Of a stretch of 64,000 bases of DNA, positions 47,558 to 60,783 are shown one piece after another (the stretch's first letter is position 1; each line of letters starts with the position of its first letter). The notes below the pieces were generated by a model that saw only the letters and a program-made list of their open reading frames with translations, searched no databases and was not told the origin of the DNA. Source of the stretch: Artemisia argyi (lineage: Eukaryota; Streptophyta; Magnoliopsida; Asterales; Asteraceae); contig CM060698.1 in NCBI GenBank assembly GCA_030686995.1, positions 142,309,106 through 142,373,105 of the forward strand. Reading direction: 5' to 3'. A program made the position numbers and the translations under genes.

Positions 47558-48894
47558 CACAAATAACTTAGATAAGACGACTATCAATCAAGAGATAAAG
47601 GTAATAAGCATTTGATCATACATTGGTGACATACACCTGTTCAGTTCACTATGGATAGAGCATGGTTGGTTGGAGCAGATGGGATACAGGTCATTCACAG
47701 TACACTAGAGACCAATTGTTAGAACTCAAAGAGGTAATACTCTAAATACGTCATTTGCTGTTGCAAATTTGCTATCATTTGCTGTTGATTATAGGATCTT
47801 GGTCACCTGTTTTCTAAAAGACAGACGAAGAGTACTTAAGAAAATCGAGCATGTTTACAAACAAGCTACTGATGAAAGATATTATTTCCCATTAAACTGA
47901 TGTAACATGTTTTGTAATTAAATTGAACTTAACTGGAGCTTGAACCAGTTAGGTAGAAATACATAAACAGCTGGCGCCTGATAAAGGTCCGAGGACATTC
48001 TTTTTTAGGCCTGAAAGTTACAAAACAATATTGAAAGTTTCTGGAACGAGTACGTCTTAAGCTTGATCATCTGCAGAGCTTGATGTCGCATACAATCGCA
48101 CACAATTTAGGCACCAAACATATGACCAAACACAGGCAACGTAAAAACTGGAAGGAAAAAAAACCGCAGCAATGCGCGGGTGCACCACCTCGTTACTTAT
48201 ATCAAGTTACAACACTAATTTATTATCAAAAAATGCAGCAAGGGGCATTGGTACTCAATAAACATGTTGATCTGTTGATCTCACAATAAGAAGCTTGCTA
48301 ATTACCCCCAACTAGGATATGATCCCTCAAACAAGCAATGAAAGTTGCTAATCTACAAAAGATGATTGAATTATAACATTAAAATTCATTTGGATGTGTC
48401 ATTTGGTACATACAACAGCTTTTTTTTTTTTTTTTTTCTTCGCTATTCAAAAAAGAAATTAACAACATTTTTCTTTGCCCGAGCAAAATACAAAAACCTG
48501 TTCTCTACCGTTCTTGCGGGCTCTAAACTTTCAATTGGGCAGCTATGTTCCATGACCACCCTGTAATTCACAAGATACTGTATGTCAACGCTATATCAGT
48601 ATAAACAAACTGATGAAACTGATCGAGGTGCACATGTTGTATCGTGGCATGCAAGAAGTATCCAGTTTTGATTTATTATTCTCATTTATTGAATGGTGTT
48701 TGGACCCATCTCGCCGTCTACGAAACACACATGTCATTTAAGAATTATTAATGTACATACCTGTATCTAAAATATTCAACTGCATGGAAGCACTAGGCAT
48801 GTCCCTGGGATGGCTTCAAGAGTTGAGAAAAGTATTTACAAGCTCCCGGAACTTCTACTTAATCCTATATCCACCATCAGAATGCATCTTTGCA
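44213..48894. other. Repeat-rich non-coding region, possible decayed gene
   Basis: No confident gene. It contains T and A runs (44367-44399, 47515-47556, 48420-48437), GCAGCCATGG-type blocks repeated near 44561 and 44689, and a duplicated intron-like unit (separate entry). A short frame at 46266-46454 has two CxxC pairs (CSGC, CNTC). G-rich GGTTCAGGG repeats lie at about 46905-47005, and a 47-bp direct repeat (AAAATTATGCAA...TAAATCCAT) at about 47019-47064 and 47092-47141. Several stretches end in acceptor-like TGCAG, so this may be a decayed multi-exon gene, captured fragments, or a non-coding transcript. Confidence 0.35.
45726..46160 (+). repeat. Tandem duplications including an intron-like unit
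   Basis: A 38-bp tandem repeat (45726-45761 and 45764-45799, TTTCTAACATCATTTATG) precedes two diverged copies of a block that reads like an intron. The first runs GTAAGTGTGTTGTCG to TTTTGCAG (45816-45897, 82 bp), the second 46035-46115 (81 bp). Each is followed by similar sequence (CGTATGGTAATGCG and CGTGCAGTAATGCG). The period is 219 bp. Confidence 0.6.
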
Positions 48895-51715
48895 TTAATC
48901 ACCTAAAAGGCAGAGCGGTTGTCTCATACTGAGCTCAGTTTTAAGTGTTGGGAATTTCTCCAAATTATGCGACTCGCTTAAAATTGTCTGCAATTATGAC
49001 ACGTATTTGCATGTCAAAATAAATTATATCAAGAAGCCAAAAAATGTGTGGTTTGGTTTGGAGTGATTACCAGGGCAGCAAGGTGTGCTTCTTGTAGGAT
49101 ATTTCCGTCAATTTCCAATCTGGCAATTGGAAACTCTGGAAGATGACCAGACTGCTTCCTACCAAGCAAGTCACCAGGACCACGTTGAACAAGGTCCATG
49201 TTCGCCAGGTGGAAAGCATCTGATGATTTCTGTAGCACCTCCAATCGAGGAAGACCACTGGTTGTTGAAGACAAAAGTACACACTTTGACTTGCGGACCC
49301 CACGCCCGACTCGTCCCCTAAGTTGGTGCAGTTGAGCTATCCCAAATCTCTCAGCATTCATAACAACCATCATAGAAGCTTCTGGAACATCAACACCAAC
49401 TTCAATGACTTGAGTTGAAAGCAGTATTTGGGTCTCTCCAGATCTAAACCTTCTCAAAGCTTCGTCTTTCTCGTCACTTTTCATTCTCCCGTGTAACAAC
49501 CCGCAGTTCACACCTTCAAATATATTTGATATTACTTCCAGGTCAGCAGAAGCACCACGAAGCTGAGGAAGTTGCTCTGATTGGTCAATAATTGGGTAAA
49601 TTATGTACACTCTCCCTCCTGAGTCTAGTTCTCCCTTCATCATCTGCATTAAACAGAAAACAAACATTTAGAATACTAATATCCAGAAAGAAATAGAAAG
49701 TTATAGGTGGCTTTATCAATTTCATAGATAGATTAAATGAAAGTAATCAGTACCTCATAAACCTCTTCGAAACCAGTCTCATTTCCTTCGACTATAAATG
49801 TATCAATAGGTTTTCTCCCAGGAGGTAAATCTGTTATCTGCAATATAATCAAGAGAACCCATATTAGATATCATAACAGGCAAACAACAACATATATTGC
49901 AACAAATCCACAAAAGGGTTCAGACAACGCTTATGTTTCTATACGTTAATTTGACATAAACTTTTATTAAAGAAACATAAAAGGCATTTAAAGAACCCTA
50001 ATGAATTCCAAGAAGTTTGTAGTGTGGGCACATATGTACCAGAATTACAGAAAGCTAATAAGGCAGGAAGCAGAATTACATACTTGTGTCAGAGACATGT
50101 CTCCGTACAATGCTAAAGCAAGAGTCCTTGGGATTGGGGTTGCAGTCATAGCAAGAACATGAGGAGCCATATTTACGTCGCCTTTTGAGTTGTCAGTTGT
50201 ATCAGTCTCAGCCAACTTAGAATTTACTGAGTTAGTGTATAGCTGCAATATTTAAGAGTTAGTGCAAATAGCAATCTTTTGGTCCAGCCAGATAATATTA
50301 TCTGATAGGAATACTAATTACAAGATTTTAGCAATGAAAAATCACCTTGCTATTAAATCGACCTCTCTGAATTACACCAAATCTGTGTTGTTCATCTACA
50401 ACCGCAATCCTCAAAGAAGAGAATTCCACCTTTTCAGCAATTAAACTGTGGGTCCCAATCACCAATGCAATTTCTCCACTTTGGAGACCCTATAAGAGTC
50501 CAAGTCAAATTATAACAAATAACAATACTTCAAAGTATCCTCAATTAAAAAATCAAATCGAGGGATATTCATACCTCACGAATTTGCCGTGCCTTTTTTG
50601 CTGGAGTTGAGCCCGTTAGCAAAGCAACAGTTGGTTTGCAATCTACATCTTCCATTTTCTCTAGCAAATTCAGAAGATGATCATGGTGTTGGATGGCAAG
50701 CAACTCAGTTGGAACCATGAAAGCTGCCTACAGATATACAACACACAGCCAAACCATGAGAAAATAGTTACTAAAAGTTAAGTAGCATATGAAAAAGTTA
50801 TCAAATAAGAGAGAGTAAACAAAATCAACCTGATATCCTGAACCAATAACCTCCATACATGCCAAGAAAGCTACCACAGTTTTCCCACATCCCACATCTC
50901 CCTGCATGGATACTTCAAGGATCACAACACAAGCAGGATAACAGAAAAATCGAATTCTGTGACAAGTATATTATAGTTTATATCAGATGTCCCCCACAAT
51001 ATAAGATGAGGTATAAATTGTACAGAACCTAATATTAGGAACGCATACATATATCGTGGTTACAAACAGTTGGTCATAACTCATAACGAAGTCAAGTGAA
51101 AAATGCTATTTGTTTTATTTCGAACCTGCAAAAGTCGATTCATTGGAACCTGGCGTTTTAAATCCCAAATTATCTCTGAAACGGCACTTAATTGACTAGG
51201 TGTTAGGGAATATGGTAGACTTTTCAGAAACTTATTGGTTAAACTGCACCATTCATCAGCAAGTACTGCATTTGTTGCAGGGTTTTTGTACTTGTCCAAC
51301 AAACCATCTTTCTCAATCATGGTACCAAGTCCTTCAAGCATTTGAAACAAGCGAGCCAACTGTTATTAATTTAAAACGTGTCAAAAGAGAAAATAAATAT
51401 ATAAAAGAAACCGTGCACTTGGAAGGATGTGAACTTCACTATAAATTCTTTAAAATGTTTTATACTTGTATGATTAAAGGCGAGTTCCAAGCAATAGTAC
51501 TTTTTATCTCAAGAAGTACATAACACAAGCTTACCTGAAGGTAGAAAAACTCATCAAATATAATCCTCCTGCGAGCTAGATCAGCCTCGTTAAACTCCGC
51601 AGGCCGGTGAATCCCAAAATAAGTCTGCAATGATAAATAGAAAGATGCCCATGTCAATCTCTGGCAAAAGTATCACTATGCATTCAGCAATATAAAAATC
51701 TGCAATTGGTCAATG

Positions 51716-51751
<36 letters not shown>

Positions 51752-53463
51752 GGAAGAATCATATTATAATTATGAGACTGTATGGCAATAAGAAGACACT
51801 TAGCAGATGTCACAATTAGACATCTAGATTTCTGTAGATTGGTTATGGCGAGTTTTAAAGAGTAGTAGAAGTGTATAAAGTAAAATTCAATATTCTGCTG
51901 CTTATAATTTAGCATAGCCCAAAAGGTTTGCATATATAGGCTTATTGTTGTTGTGAATATAACAAAGATTTCTTTAGCATCCACATTTTGTGGATTAGAT
52001 TGGAGCAAAGGTGTGGATTAGATTTAGTTTAGGCGGGTTTGAAAATTTGCCCCAAAAAATGAATTATATATGCACATGACTATCCCTGGGCTATATATGT
52101 TAGCATCGCACATTCAGTGAAGTAAAAGAAAAGGAGCAATTAAGAGACCTAAGACTTACATCACGAAGGCTCTTTAGTCCAAACATCAGAAGAATATTCT
52201 TCGGAATAGGATCTATGTCAGGAGGCAAGGCTTTAAGAACTCTGAAAAACATGCATGAGCAATCGAATATCACTTAACATGTGTAAAAAGCCTATATTGA
52301 TCTATTCACCATGATAAAGAAATGAAGGATAAACAGAAATGTTGCTGCCACTTCAAACGTAAACATTCGAGTGCGTGCAACAAACGCAGTCTTTTATCAC
52401 TTAACAGAAATGGCAACTCGTTATCTAGGAAGATGAAAACAATAATCTACGACATACTTAAATCAGAACCTTGCAATAATGTCACCAAGTAACTTTGGGT
52501 TAAGACCGCCTTTTGAAGGGTAAATTGGATAAGGCCTCCCTTCAGCACAGACAGATTCATCATCCTCGTCTCGAATTAAATCCAAACTATATTCCCTCAT
52601 TTCATAATGATCTTTGGTACGCATAGTCCTCACCTGCATCATAGGAACATGAAGTAAGAGTTCTGCATGATTTACAAATGATGAAATTGAAAAAGATGCC
52701 ACAAAAAGTTGCAATGCAAAAGCATCAGATATTCAGATGTCATGTAGTTTAAAGTAAACCATGAGATTCTTTTACCACTATAACAGTCATATGACAATAA
52801 ACATGAACACAAACCTCCATAAAAAAGAGAACCCATGAAACGCATAACATATGAAACGCAAAATACTTATAAACACACCTTGCCACTGACACATACAATG
52901 TCTCCCTCTTTCTGCTTCTCCTGGATACATCGCAAAAAAGGCTGATACGTAAAACGAGTCCCACGAAAAAATTGCTTCAAGTGCAAATATATTGTTCTCT
53001 TGCTTCCACTCTTCTTTTCAGAGATCGTACATGCAGAAGCTGAACCACTTTCTGCAACCTCACAACCAACAATCACCTCGAGAAATGACAGAGAACAACT
53101 TGCTTTGATTCCCCTGAGTTTCAAAATCAATGTTAGAAACATCAAAAAGGAAATAAATTATTTTATTATACAGCATTGATGCAGCGTCCACAACTTGAAG
53201 ATTGTAGTAAATTGATAAAAGCACACTATTGAGAAAGTACAAAATCTACCAATGAATATCTATTGCACGTATTTAATCATTGTTCCCAAATGATTTACTA
53301 ACAAAATGGAGACCAATTTAATTATAACAACAATTGCTAACCTGGATGATTTGACTGTTCCCACAAATATCAAGTACTGACCATCCTCAATCTTAAACTG
53401 TGCATTCTGGAGGTCAGCATATGTCCGTGGGAAATGACTCAGCAACTTTCTTATCTGCATAAT

Positions 53464-53509
<46 letters not shown>

Positions 53510-55209
53510 GATCCATCACTAGAAATGAGTACTACGAATTAAAAGATGAAAGGCAACAGCATCGACATTCATTTATTTTCCTACAACACACCGTATGAAA
53601 ACCACAATTTTCCAACTGACTGCAGTGTTTCTTGCTTATTCCGGGTACACAACTGAGAGATTTATCAAGTATCAATTCAAAGGGTGCAGTATTTGATTGA
53701 TCTAGAACTAAACCTCTATCAGAAGGAATATCAACAGCGTCTTTAAGATCTAATTTCACTTTATCCTGGGATTTTTCTTCTTTTACGTAAGATTCCTCTA
53801 TTGGGGTAATGGATGGAGAGCATGTGGAATCTGGACTACCTTTCTCTGATATAGTTTCAACCTCATAGGATGAAAAATTATTAAAATCGGTAGCTATTGA
53901 ACCCCATGAGTCATACAGCATATTTGGATCAGCTGTCAAAATGCTACTCTTTTCAGGGTCATCCCAATTTCCATCATATAACTCTACTGGTCTAGAATAC
54001 CCTAACTTGATAGAAGAAAACTGTTTTTGAGCCAACGTTGCATCAAATTCATCTTTTCCTTCATCAACGAGTTCATCAAAGCCATCATGGATAGCGATAG
54101 ATACCTACAAGCAAATGACATAATAATCAAGTAAGCTTATAATTAAAAATGTAAAAGATAAAGTGTGATAAAGACGCAGAAAAGAATGCCCACAGACGGA
54201 AGCAAGAATATTATAAGTTTCCTTAGTAAATTTAGTTATCTAAAGTAGCTCACAAACACGAATTCAAAGATAACCATAACTAGTGCTGTTAGCACTTACC
54301 AACGAGCAAAGGAAAAAAAACTGGCATGTAGTTCAAATAAGTCAGATTAGGTCAAAGAGTTTAAACTAGAGTCATAGTGACATTCTTTATCCGAGCCAAG
54401 CACGATAAGCGTTTACACAGTTCGATTGACATCCAGGTTTTCCACTAATACAGTAATATGCTCGATATTCTGCTAATGTCAATTTACTTAAAGTTCTAAA
54501 AAGAATGGATATTATACATACAGTGTAGTGGATTGATGCGATACAATAAGAAAACGCGATTTGTATGATCATATTTTGTTAAGGTGGAAGTGAGGAACAT
54601 CTAAAAGAGAAAAACAACAGATTAACAAACAGTTGCATAATCTATAAATGACTAGCACTATGTATCGCCAATAGACAGAACAATAAGTTTTATTAAAAAC
54701 ATTTATAAAACAATAAAATGTAGTGTCTCGTGATATAAAGTCTACTGTTCAGTCGATATACTAACGCCCTACAAATAGAACTTTTAAAGGATTTTCTGAA
54801 TTTGCGGAAAAATATGTCAAATTCATGACAGCAATGAACTACAAATTAAGCAAGGATCATAATAAACATACAAAATTGCCTGATGAGCACACACCTTGCT
54901 GAACAGTTTTCTTCGGTCCAGCCTACTTGCTCTGCCATAACTATCTACTTTGTGAGACACGCTCTCTGTTAACTTATGTTTAGATGTAGAGAAATATTTA
55001 GAGATATTGCACAACAGAAGACCATTAAACCTGCAAGCATTCAATAAATCAAACAAATTACTTTAATCGCACTGCTTACTCCCATAGACTACAAAATGAT
55101 TGTCATTCCATCATACGTACCTCATTTTTCTACCCAAAACATGCCTATATCCTTGTGCAGCTTGAAAAATATTTGCACGCACCAGGCATCTTTCACTTAA
55201 ACACTGCAT
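48895..55209 (-). CDS. RECG1: RecG-like DNA helicase, probably organellar, 16 exons
   Basis: A superfamily 2 DNA translocase that remodels forks and recombination intermediates; plant RECG1 acts in mitochondria and plastids. Minus-strand exons: 55209-55121, 55030-54895, 54104-53592, 53454-53342, 53113-52879, 52633-52470, 52241-52160, 51624-51535, 51359-51126, 50901-50830, 50727-50575, 50489-50346, 50242-50084, 49837-49754, 49643-49071, 48987-48895. Total 2,934 nt, 977 residues, close to my recollection of Arabidopsis RECG1. The N-terminus (MQCLSERCLVRANIF) is basic and Ser/Arg-rich like a transit peptide. Wedge/OB domain about 247-362; Walker A GDVGCGKT 553-560; DEQH 659-662; TATPIPRT 708-715; QLHQLRGRVGRG 860-871; then the RGPGDLLGRKQSG segment and a C-terminal SMRQPLCLLGD. 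All key helicase residues are present. T and A runs sit in introns (51721-51749, 53467-53506). Confidence 0.95.
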
Positions 55210-55210
55210 G

Positions 55211-56170
55211 CTAAATTTTTCTTGATTAGAGAAACAGCGGAACTTTATTCGGTCTAATTATCATAATATAACTAACTGCACGCAAAAGCTGCCAACAGCT
55301 CAGATAATAGATACCACGGACCTTTACACTCAACTTTAAACGATGAAACCATGTGTTAAGATTAGTTGTAAATGTGTCATTAGATATTCAGAACTCGTTG
55401 TAGTCTTGTAGAACAAAGCCTAATGAGTACATGTATTAGGTCAGTGAAATTGGATAAGAGGAAATAAACAAGCTAGTAATACCATTTACATGTTGAACAT
55501 GTGATAACACTCTTTTTATCTATATATAAAAACAAAAACAAACAAACTAAGAAGTGTTCCAAAATGATCCGCAAATTATAGTACCACTAAGGATCATATT
55601 CATTGAGTAGATAGATTTTGCCCATAGTGAACTAGCACTTTATTAACTATTAAAAAGTCTGCTTACATATTACTAATAAATTTTACGGGTGTCCAGTAGA
55701 AGAAGCATATACAATATTATTTTTTATTTCGGCTGGAGTAGCTAATTTGCTCTGCTACGGATCCTACTCTTTAGTTGGTACTATATGTAGTAAGTAATTC
55801 GGCTCCACGAGCAAGGAAATAAAGATGTTCACCTAATATCTTTGTTACAGTTGTATGGCGATATAATTGACGATTAGCTAAGTAACCAAGCATTACTACA
55901 CGAGTGAGCTCATGTTGCCTCGATATTAATAAAAATAAATTATACAAACAACATTTTATCCATCTATCTCACAACGCTAACATTTTACACAATTCAAACA
56001 CCACTAAATACTAGTAACAATTATCATATAGTAAAATTGTAAGTTAGGGGGAAAATGAAATGTAAAAAAGTATATATATAAACAATAATTAAAGTTACAC
56101 AGATGTAATAATATTATAAAATTAAGATGTGAACAAACAGAGATTGGAGATGTAAAGGAGCGATACTTAC
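55211..56170 (-). other. Probable 5' UTR intron of RECG1
   Basis: On the minus strand a strong donor GTAAGTAT begins at 56170, and an acceptor TTTAG ends at 55211, one base before the RECG1 start codon. A leader exon would lie just above 56171. I see no other gene in this 960 bp. RNA evidence is lacking. Confidence 0.5.
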
Positions 56171-56482
56171 AAATTTAAATGGCGAATAGTGATAATTAAT
56201 TAATTAATTAATTGAGGGTAGGAAGGAAATGAGATTGATTGATATATTTGAAGAGAAGGTGAAATGGATTTTGGGAAGGTGTTCGACGATATGCGCGCCA
56301 GAAACATACACAGGGCAACCCACTCTCACTTCTAACCGGCTTGTGTTTGGTAACAAGGACAACTGCTTTTGACATGTGAAAATGGAATAACCAACCTTCA
56401 AGGATAAAGTATTCGGATTTTTATAACCTTTTTTTTTTTTTTTTTTTTTTTTCATCATTTAACAGAGCAGCAAAAGAATTAT

Positions 56483-56656
56483 GAGAGATGATTTGCACAC
56501 TCTCACAATTGATTAGCACAATCAAATTACGAGTGTTTTGACATTCTTACAGGGTGAAAAACTGAAAATAAGTAAAAATGTTGTGAGAGTATAAATGTCA
56601 AACACTCATAATTTGAGTGTTCCAATCAAATTGTACAAATGTACAAATCACCTCTC
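56483..56656. mobile_element. Mutator-like MITE with perfect 9-bp duplication
   Basis: 174 bp. Ends GAGAGATGATTTG and inverted CAAATCACCTCTC; the arms continue through CAATCAAATTACGAGTGTT and its counterpart. Target duplication AAGAATTAT at 56474-56482 and 56657-56665. A 9-bp duplication is the Mutator mark. No coding capacity. Confidence 0.88.
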
Positions 56657-56810
56657 AAGAATTATACACCTACGTGACTGTACATTATGAACTCATCGTA
56701 ACCATTATTCACTAGTTAGAGGGTATTCGAAATTGCTGTTTTTTCTTTGCTTAAAAAAGTGATTTTATGCTGACTAAAAAATAAGTGTTTATGAATAAAG
56801 TTTTGGATTT

Positions 56811-56811
<1 letters not shown>

Positions 56812-56854
<43 letters not shown>

Positions 56855-56881
56855 GAAGAAGAAGAAGAAGAAGAAGAAGAA
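56812..56881. repeat. Compound microsatellite (TAA)n(GAA)n
   Basis: About 14 TAA units run straight into about nine GAA units. Confidence 0.9.
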
Positions 56882-57285
56882 AAGCATTTTGTTTAGCATT
56901 TGGTAAATTCTACCTTTTTTAATTAAATGATAGGTAAAGTGACAAATTTATCTCATTTGTTATATATTGTTAACTTAGTTAAACGTAAAAACGTTATATA
57001 CAATTAATTTATCGAAAACTATAACATATTATACACATATGATGAGCAAATTTTTTAATAACAACATGTCAAAAACTTATTTACAATTCATTAAGTGAGA
57101 TTGTATTTCACACTACCAATCTGCTTATAAAAATTGTTTTTCTACTTTTTTTTAAGCAAAAAAACAAGAAGTGTTTTGATTAAAAAAAAAAAGAAAAAAA
57201 AAATCAGACAAAATTGATTTTCTGCTTAAAAAAAGTAGAAAAAGCAAAAGAAATAATCAACGTTAAACACACTTAATTTATATTT

Positions 57286-57524
57286 GAGTAAATTGCAAAA
57301 ATCATCCTTGTGGTTCCGTGGTTCGGTCAGATTGTAGGTTTCGCCTCTAATTTTTTTAAAGTGCAGACATCGTCCTTGTAGGAAATCGTGAGTTGCAGTT
57401 TTCGTCCCTGACCAAAGTAAAATAACTAAAATATCTCTGTCAAAAACTGCAACCCACTTTCGAAAAATTAGAGATGAAACCTCCAATTTGGCCAAACCAC
57501 ATGGATGATTTTTACAATTTACTC
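57286..57524. mobile_element. Mutator-like MITE
   Basis: 239 bp. Ends GAGTAAATTGCAAAAATCATCC and inverted GGATGATTTTTACAATTTACTC; flanks TTTATATTT (57277-57285) and TTTATTTTT (57525-57533) match in 8 of 9 bases. The frame spanning it on the minus strand is a shadow. Confidence 0.75.
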
Positions 57525-57533
57525 TTTATTTTT

Positions 57534-58105
57534 TATTTGAAAATTTATGGAGGAGTTACAGTAATATGTGAAAGTCATACTCTATTAGTTGTATAACTTA
57601 TTACACGAGGGTAGACACTAGAGAGTAGAGATATTGCGTAAAAGGACCTCCAACAAAAGTAAAGATGAACGAGTACATATGTGTCTATAATTGTTATCAT
57701 TATGTCTAAGTAGCAGCAATGTTAATGAGAAACTAACTTATTGGTGAAAATCTTCATTTGGCTATGTGTTAGATATCTATTATTTTTGTTAGATGATACA
57801 ATTCAAATGCGAAAGAAAGATTGAAATGCATTACAAAAAGATGAATGAACATCATGTTTATAGTACAAACAAGTCTTCTGATATGTAACTGTAATGAACA
57901 ACATGGCTCGAGTGCTATTCCATTTTTTATTTTATTTTTTTTTCCGAACGGCAACTTTTATACTCTTATCCCAACTATCTCACACATAATACCTCACAAT
58001 GTCTCCAACGAGACTTAACCCACAACCTCTAGGTTGATAGGCCCCTTAGGTAGTGTTATTCCATATCTATATAGCTTCTACAACCACAACTAACAGCAAC
58101 AACTT
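57534..58105. other. Intergenic, 3' flank of the first SCPL gene
   Basis: AT-rich with no repeat boundary or gene I can support; probably contains the 3' UTR of the minus-strand SCPL gene. Confidence 0.5.
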
Positions 58106-59422
58106 TTAATGATCAACTGATAGATTTTGAGTAGGCTTATCACCAAACAAACCCCTATCGAGAACCCAATCCTCAATCATAGCTTGAGAATGCACACTTT
58201 GATCCGTTGGCACGAAATGCCCAGCCCCTAACACCACCACATGGCTCAAATTATCCGATTTCTGCACATAACCTGCAAGGACATCATTCACTTTCCAAAT
58301 ATTTCTTTCGGCATTCAAAAACCGCTCAATCCCCTCCCAATTCATCTTCATTACCCAAGACTCAACCGACACAACCCCGTCCCTCAAATCACACTGCCCT
58401 TGATACAGCAACACCTTAGTTCTCGTAACAAGAAACTCAACCATATACCTCACACTTTTCATCACATCATCATGCAATACAGCCCCAACCACATCACTAC
58501 ACTCCTCGAAAACCATACTTTCATTAACTCCTAACGCCTTTTTGACATCCGGGTCCTTTAAAAACTCGACAACCCAATCAGAATCATAAGGCCTCATCCT
58601 CCTAAAGTCATACAAAGTAGCTAAACCAGTAGCACCTTGCAAATAATTCAAAACCTTATTTCGCGCGTCAGTAGCTGCAGTCCAATTACCATTTACCAAG
58701 TCCATCGCCTCGTTTTGAAGCCTATCCAACTCATACCTCTGCCTTATATTAATCAAACCAAGGTTATAAGCATGCATAGCATGAGTACTAACTTGAAAAA
58801 CAGGCTCAGTTAACCCATTTCCTATAGCTAAACCATGCAAATTTACCCGTTTCTCAACGGGTAAAAACCGGTCCCTCATTAAAATATACCACCCTATAGC
58901 AGGCACATATTTACCCGCATAGCTTTCACCCGTTATATAAATGGGCCTAGTTTTAAAACTAGAATCCAACCCAATAAACTTTTTAATAAAAACATACAAA
59001 TGTTTCCCATACTCATTTGGGTTCTTGGGTATCTCTTCTACACTAGAAGCGATACTGAACCCGGTCCCTATCGGGTTATCAACAAACACAAGCCCAAATA
59101 ACCTGTTCCACGAGCCCGGATTGGGCTCGAGGGACAGGTTTTCATTAACCCGATAAGGACCAAGTTCATAGAAGTTTCCTATCATGGAAGAGCATCCAGG
59201 GCCTCCTTGGAGCCAAATGAGAAGTGGGGTAGTGGAGAGTGTGGTAGTACTGTTTTGGGCTTCATAGAAAGTGTAGAACATGGATGAGCCAGTGGTGGAG
59301 TTGATGGTGATGTAGCCTGATTTGGTAGGGAGGGCATGTGGTGGGAGTGTGGTGGTGAGTGATGGTGGTATGAGGAGGGTGATGGTGAGGATCAGGAGGT
59401 TAATGGTGGGTGTTGACTTCAT
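58106..59422 (-). CDS. SCPL50: Serine carboxypeptidase-like protein, SCPL50 type, copy 1
   Basis: 438 residues in one exon, as in Arabidopsis SCPL50. The family is secreted or vacuolar; members are peptidases or, in other branches, acyltransferases. An N-terminal hydrophobic signal (INLLILTITLLIPPSL) is followed by LPTKSGYI. Motifs: LIWLQGGPGCSSM (68-80; oxyanion loop), GESYAGKYVP with Ser167, QGQCDLRDG with Asp345, GAGHFVPTDQ with His402. The triad is complete, so an active enzyme is likely; the substrate is unknown. NST and NLS sites suggest N-glycosylation. Start ATG 59422 begins a typical signal peptide. It is followed upstream by a close paralogue in the same orientation. Confidence 0.93.
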   Translation of the reverse strand: MKSTPTINLLILTITLLIPPSLTTTLPPHALPTKSGYITINSTTGSSMFYTFYEAQNSTTTLSTTPLLIWLQGGPGCSSMIGNFYELGPYRVNENLSLEPNPGSWNRLFGLVFVDNPIGTGFSIASSVEEIPKNPNEYGKHLYVFIKKFIGLDSSFKTRPIYITGESYAGKYVPAIGWYILMRDRFLPVEKRVNLHGLAIGNGLTEPVFQVSTHAMHAYNLGLINIRQRYELDRLQNEAMDLVNGNWTAATDARNKVLNYLQGATGLATLYDFRRMRPYDSDWVVEFLKDPDVKKALGVNESMVFEECSDVVGAVLHDDVMKSVRYMVEFLVTRTKVLLYQGQCDLRDGVVSVESWVMKMNWEGIERFLNAERNIWKVNDVLAGYVQKSDNLSHVVVLGAGHFVPTDQSVHSQAMIEDWVLDRGLFGDKPTQNLSVDH

Positions 59423-60783
59423 TTGAGTGGCAGCAATGGAGTGTGGAGTGATTGGTTTTGTTGTTTTGTATTGTGTTTGTGTTTTATGGTTTTTAACAAA
59501 GTCTGGTTGGTAGGTACAAAAATTTACGCATGGAAAGCATGGTTGATTAATTGAATCATTTGTTTGGATTTTAATAAGACTAGATGGTACACAAAGTTAC
59601 ACATGGAAAGTAAAGTTAAATCATAGTAGTATTTAATTATTTATATATGGATTTTAGCAAGACAGCCAAGACTAGATCTACTGGTCACTCCTGATATCTT
59701 GAACACTTGTGTAAATACTCTAAATTTTTTCTTCACACTTGCTTATCCCCTACTTATCACATTCATCTCGGAGCTAAACACGCATTAGTCACTTGTACAC
59801 ACACAAAACTTTCCTTAAAAGTTGTCACCAACAGCCATCAAAAGTTTTGCTCAAAAAAAAAAAAGAAAAAAATAGCCATCAAAAGTAGTCCTTACCTTGT
59901 GATATTTGTGCATTTAACAAACTAGTAATACCACCAAGAACCCCCCCTCCCTTTTTTTTTTCTTTTTTTTTTTTAATTAATTTATTTATTTATTTATTTA
60001 TTTATTTATTTTTTAATTTTCTAATAATCTTTTCTTTATAAAACTGTGAAACCGAAAGTACAAAATAGACAATATAAAGCTTAACAAATTAAAAATATTA
60101 AATTGCCAAAACGACTGATTAAAAAAAATTGAGTCAAACACAGTGAGTAGAGGGTGAGGGTGGTAAAAAGTTCCTAATAACACGAGTACACGACCCATAA
60201 AAAATAACCCTAAAACTAGGCTAAGATATTAAGCTAAATAGTAGGCGAATGAGAACCTAGAATCAATATGCAATGCAAAGGCAAAGGTAAGGGACGAACA
60301 GGGGAGATCTACATGTCATATGCAAAACTATGAACAGATTTTGTGATTCTTGGTGAATATGTTCGCCATGTCCCTCTTTCTTTCACAAATCTGGACCGCC
60401 AAAGTGGAGAACTTATATGTGTAAAGGTGCCCTTGTGGGTGGTGTTACTGCTTTCTTATCTCACTTTTACTAAACAAGATTAGGACATTGTTCTTGAAGT
60501 GAAAAGAATCTTTTTACTAAATCATTCTCATTTTGGCATGTATAATGTTCCTTCTTGAATCTAAACTCGCCCGGTTCCTAGCATGTTTGACACACTCGTT
60601 TCTGCTTGAATATTTACCAATAATGTATTCTACAAAAAACATAGCAAGCATGACAACATTGTTGCGTATCAATCCAAATTCTCACAAACTTTATTCTTAA
60701 AGGTGAATACATCTTGAAGGTATATACATGGAACCAAATCTAATCTACAAGAACAACCTTAACTGTCAACCAATACATTATTA
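59423..60783. other. Intergenic between SCPL copies 1 and 2
   Basis: Promoter region of copy 1 and 3' flank of copy 2. A (TTTA)n repeat lies at about 59980-60010 beside C and T runs. The part from about 60317 on recurs at 62417-62950 as a duplicated flank (separate entry). Confidence 0.55.

Noticed and set aside
48780..48905. Alternative last RECG1 exon reading VINAKMHSDGGYRIK then stop
   Set aside because: The exon 48987-48895 continues the family C-terminus (SMRQPLCLLGD) in frame, so the alternative is a chance frame.
56204..56458. 84-residue minus-strand frame
   Set aside because: It starts in a homopolymer and lies mostly in the presumed RECG1 leader and promoter; no family features.
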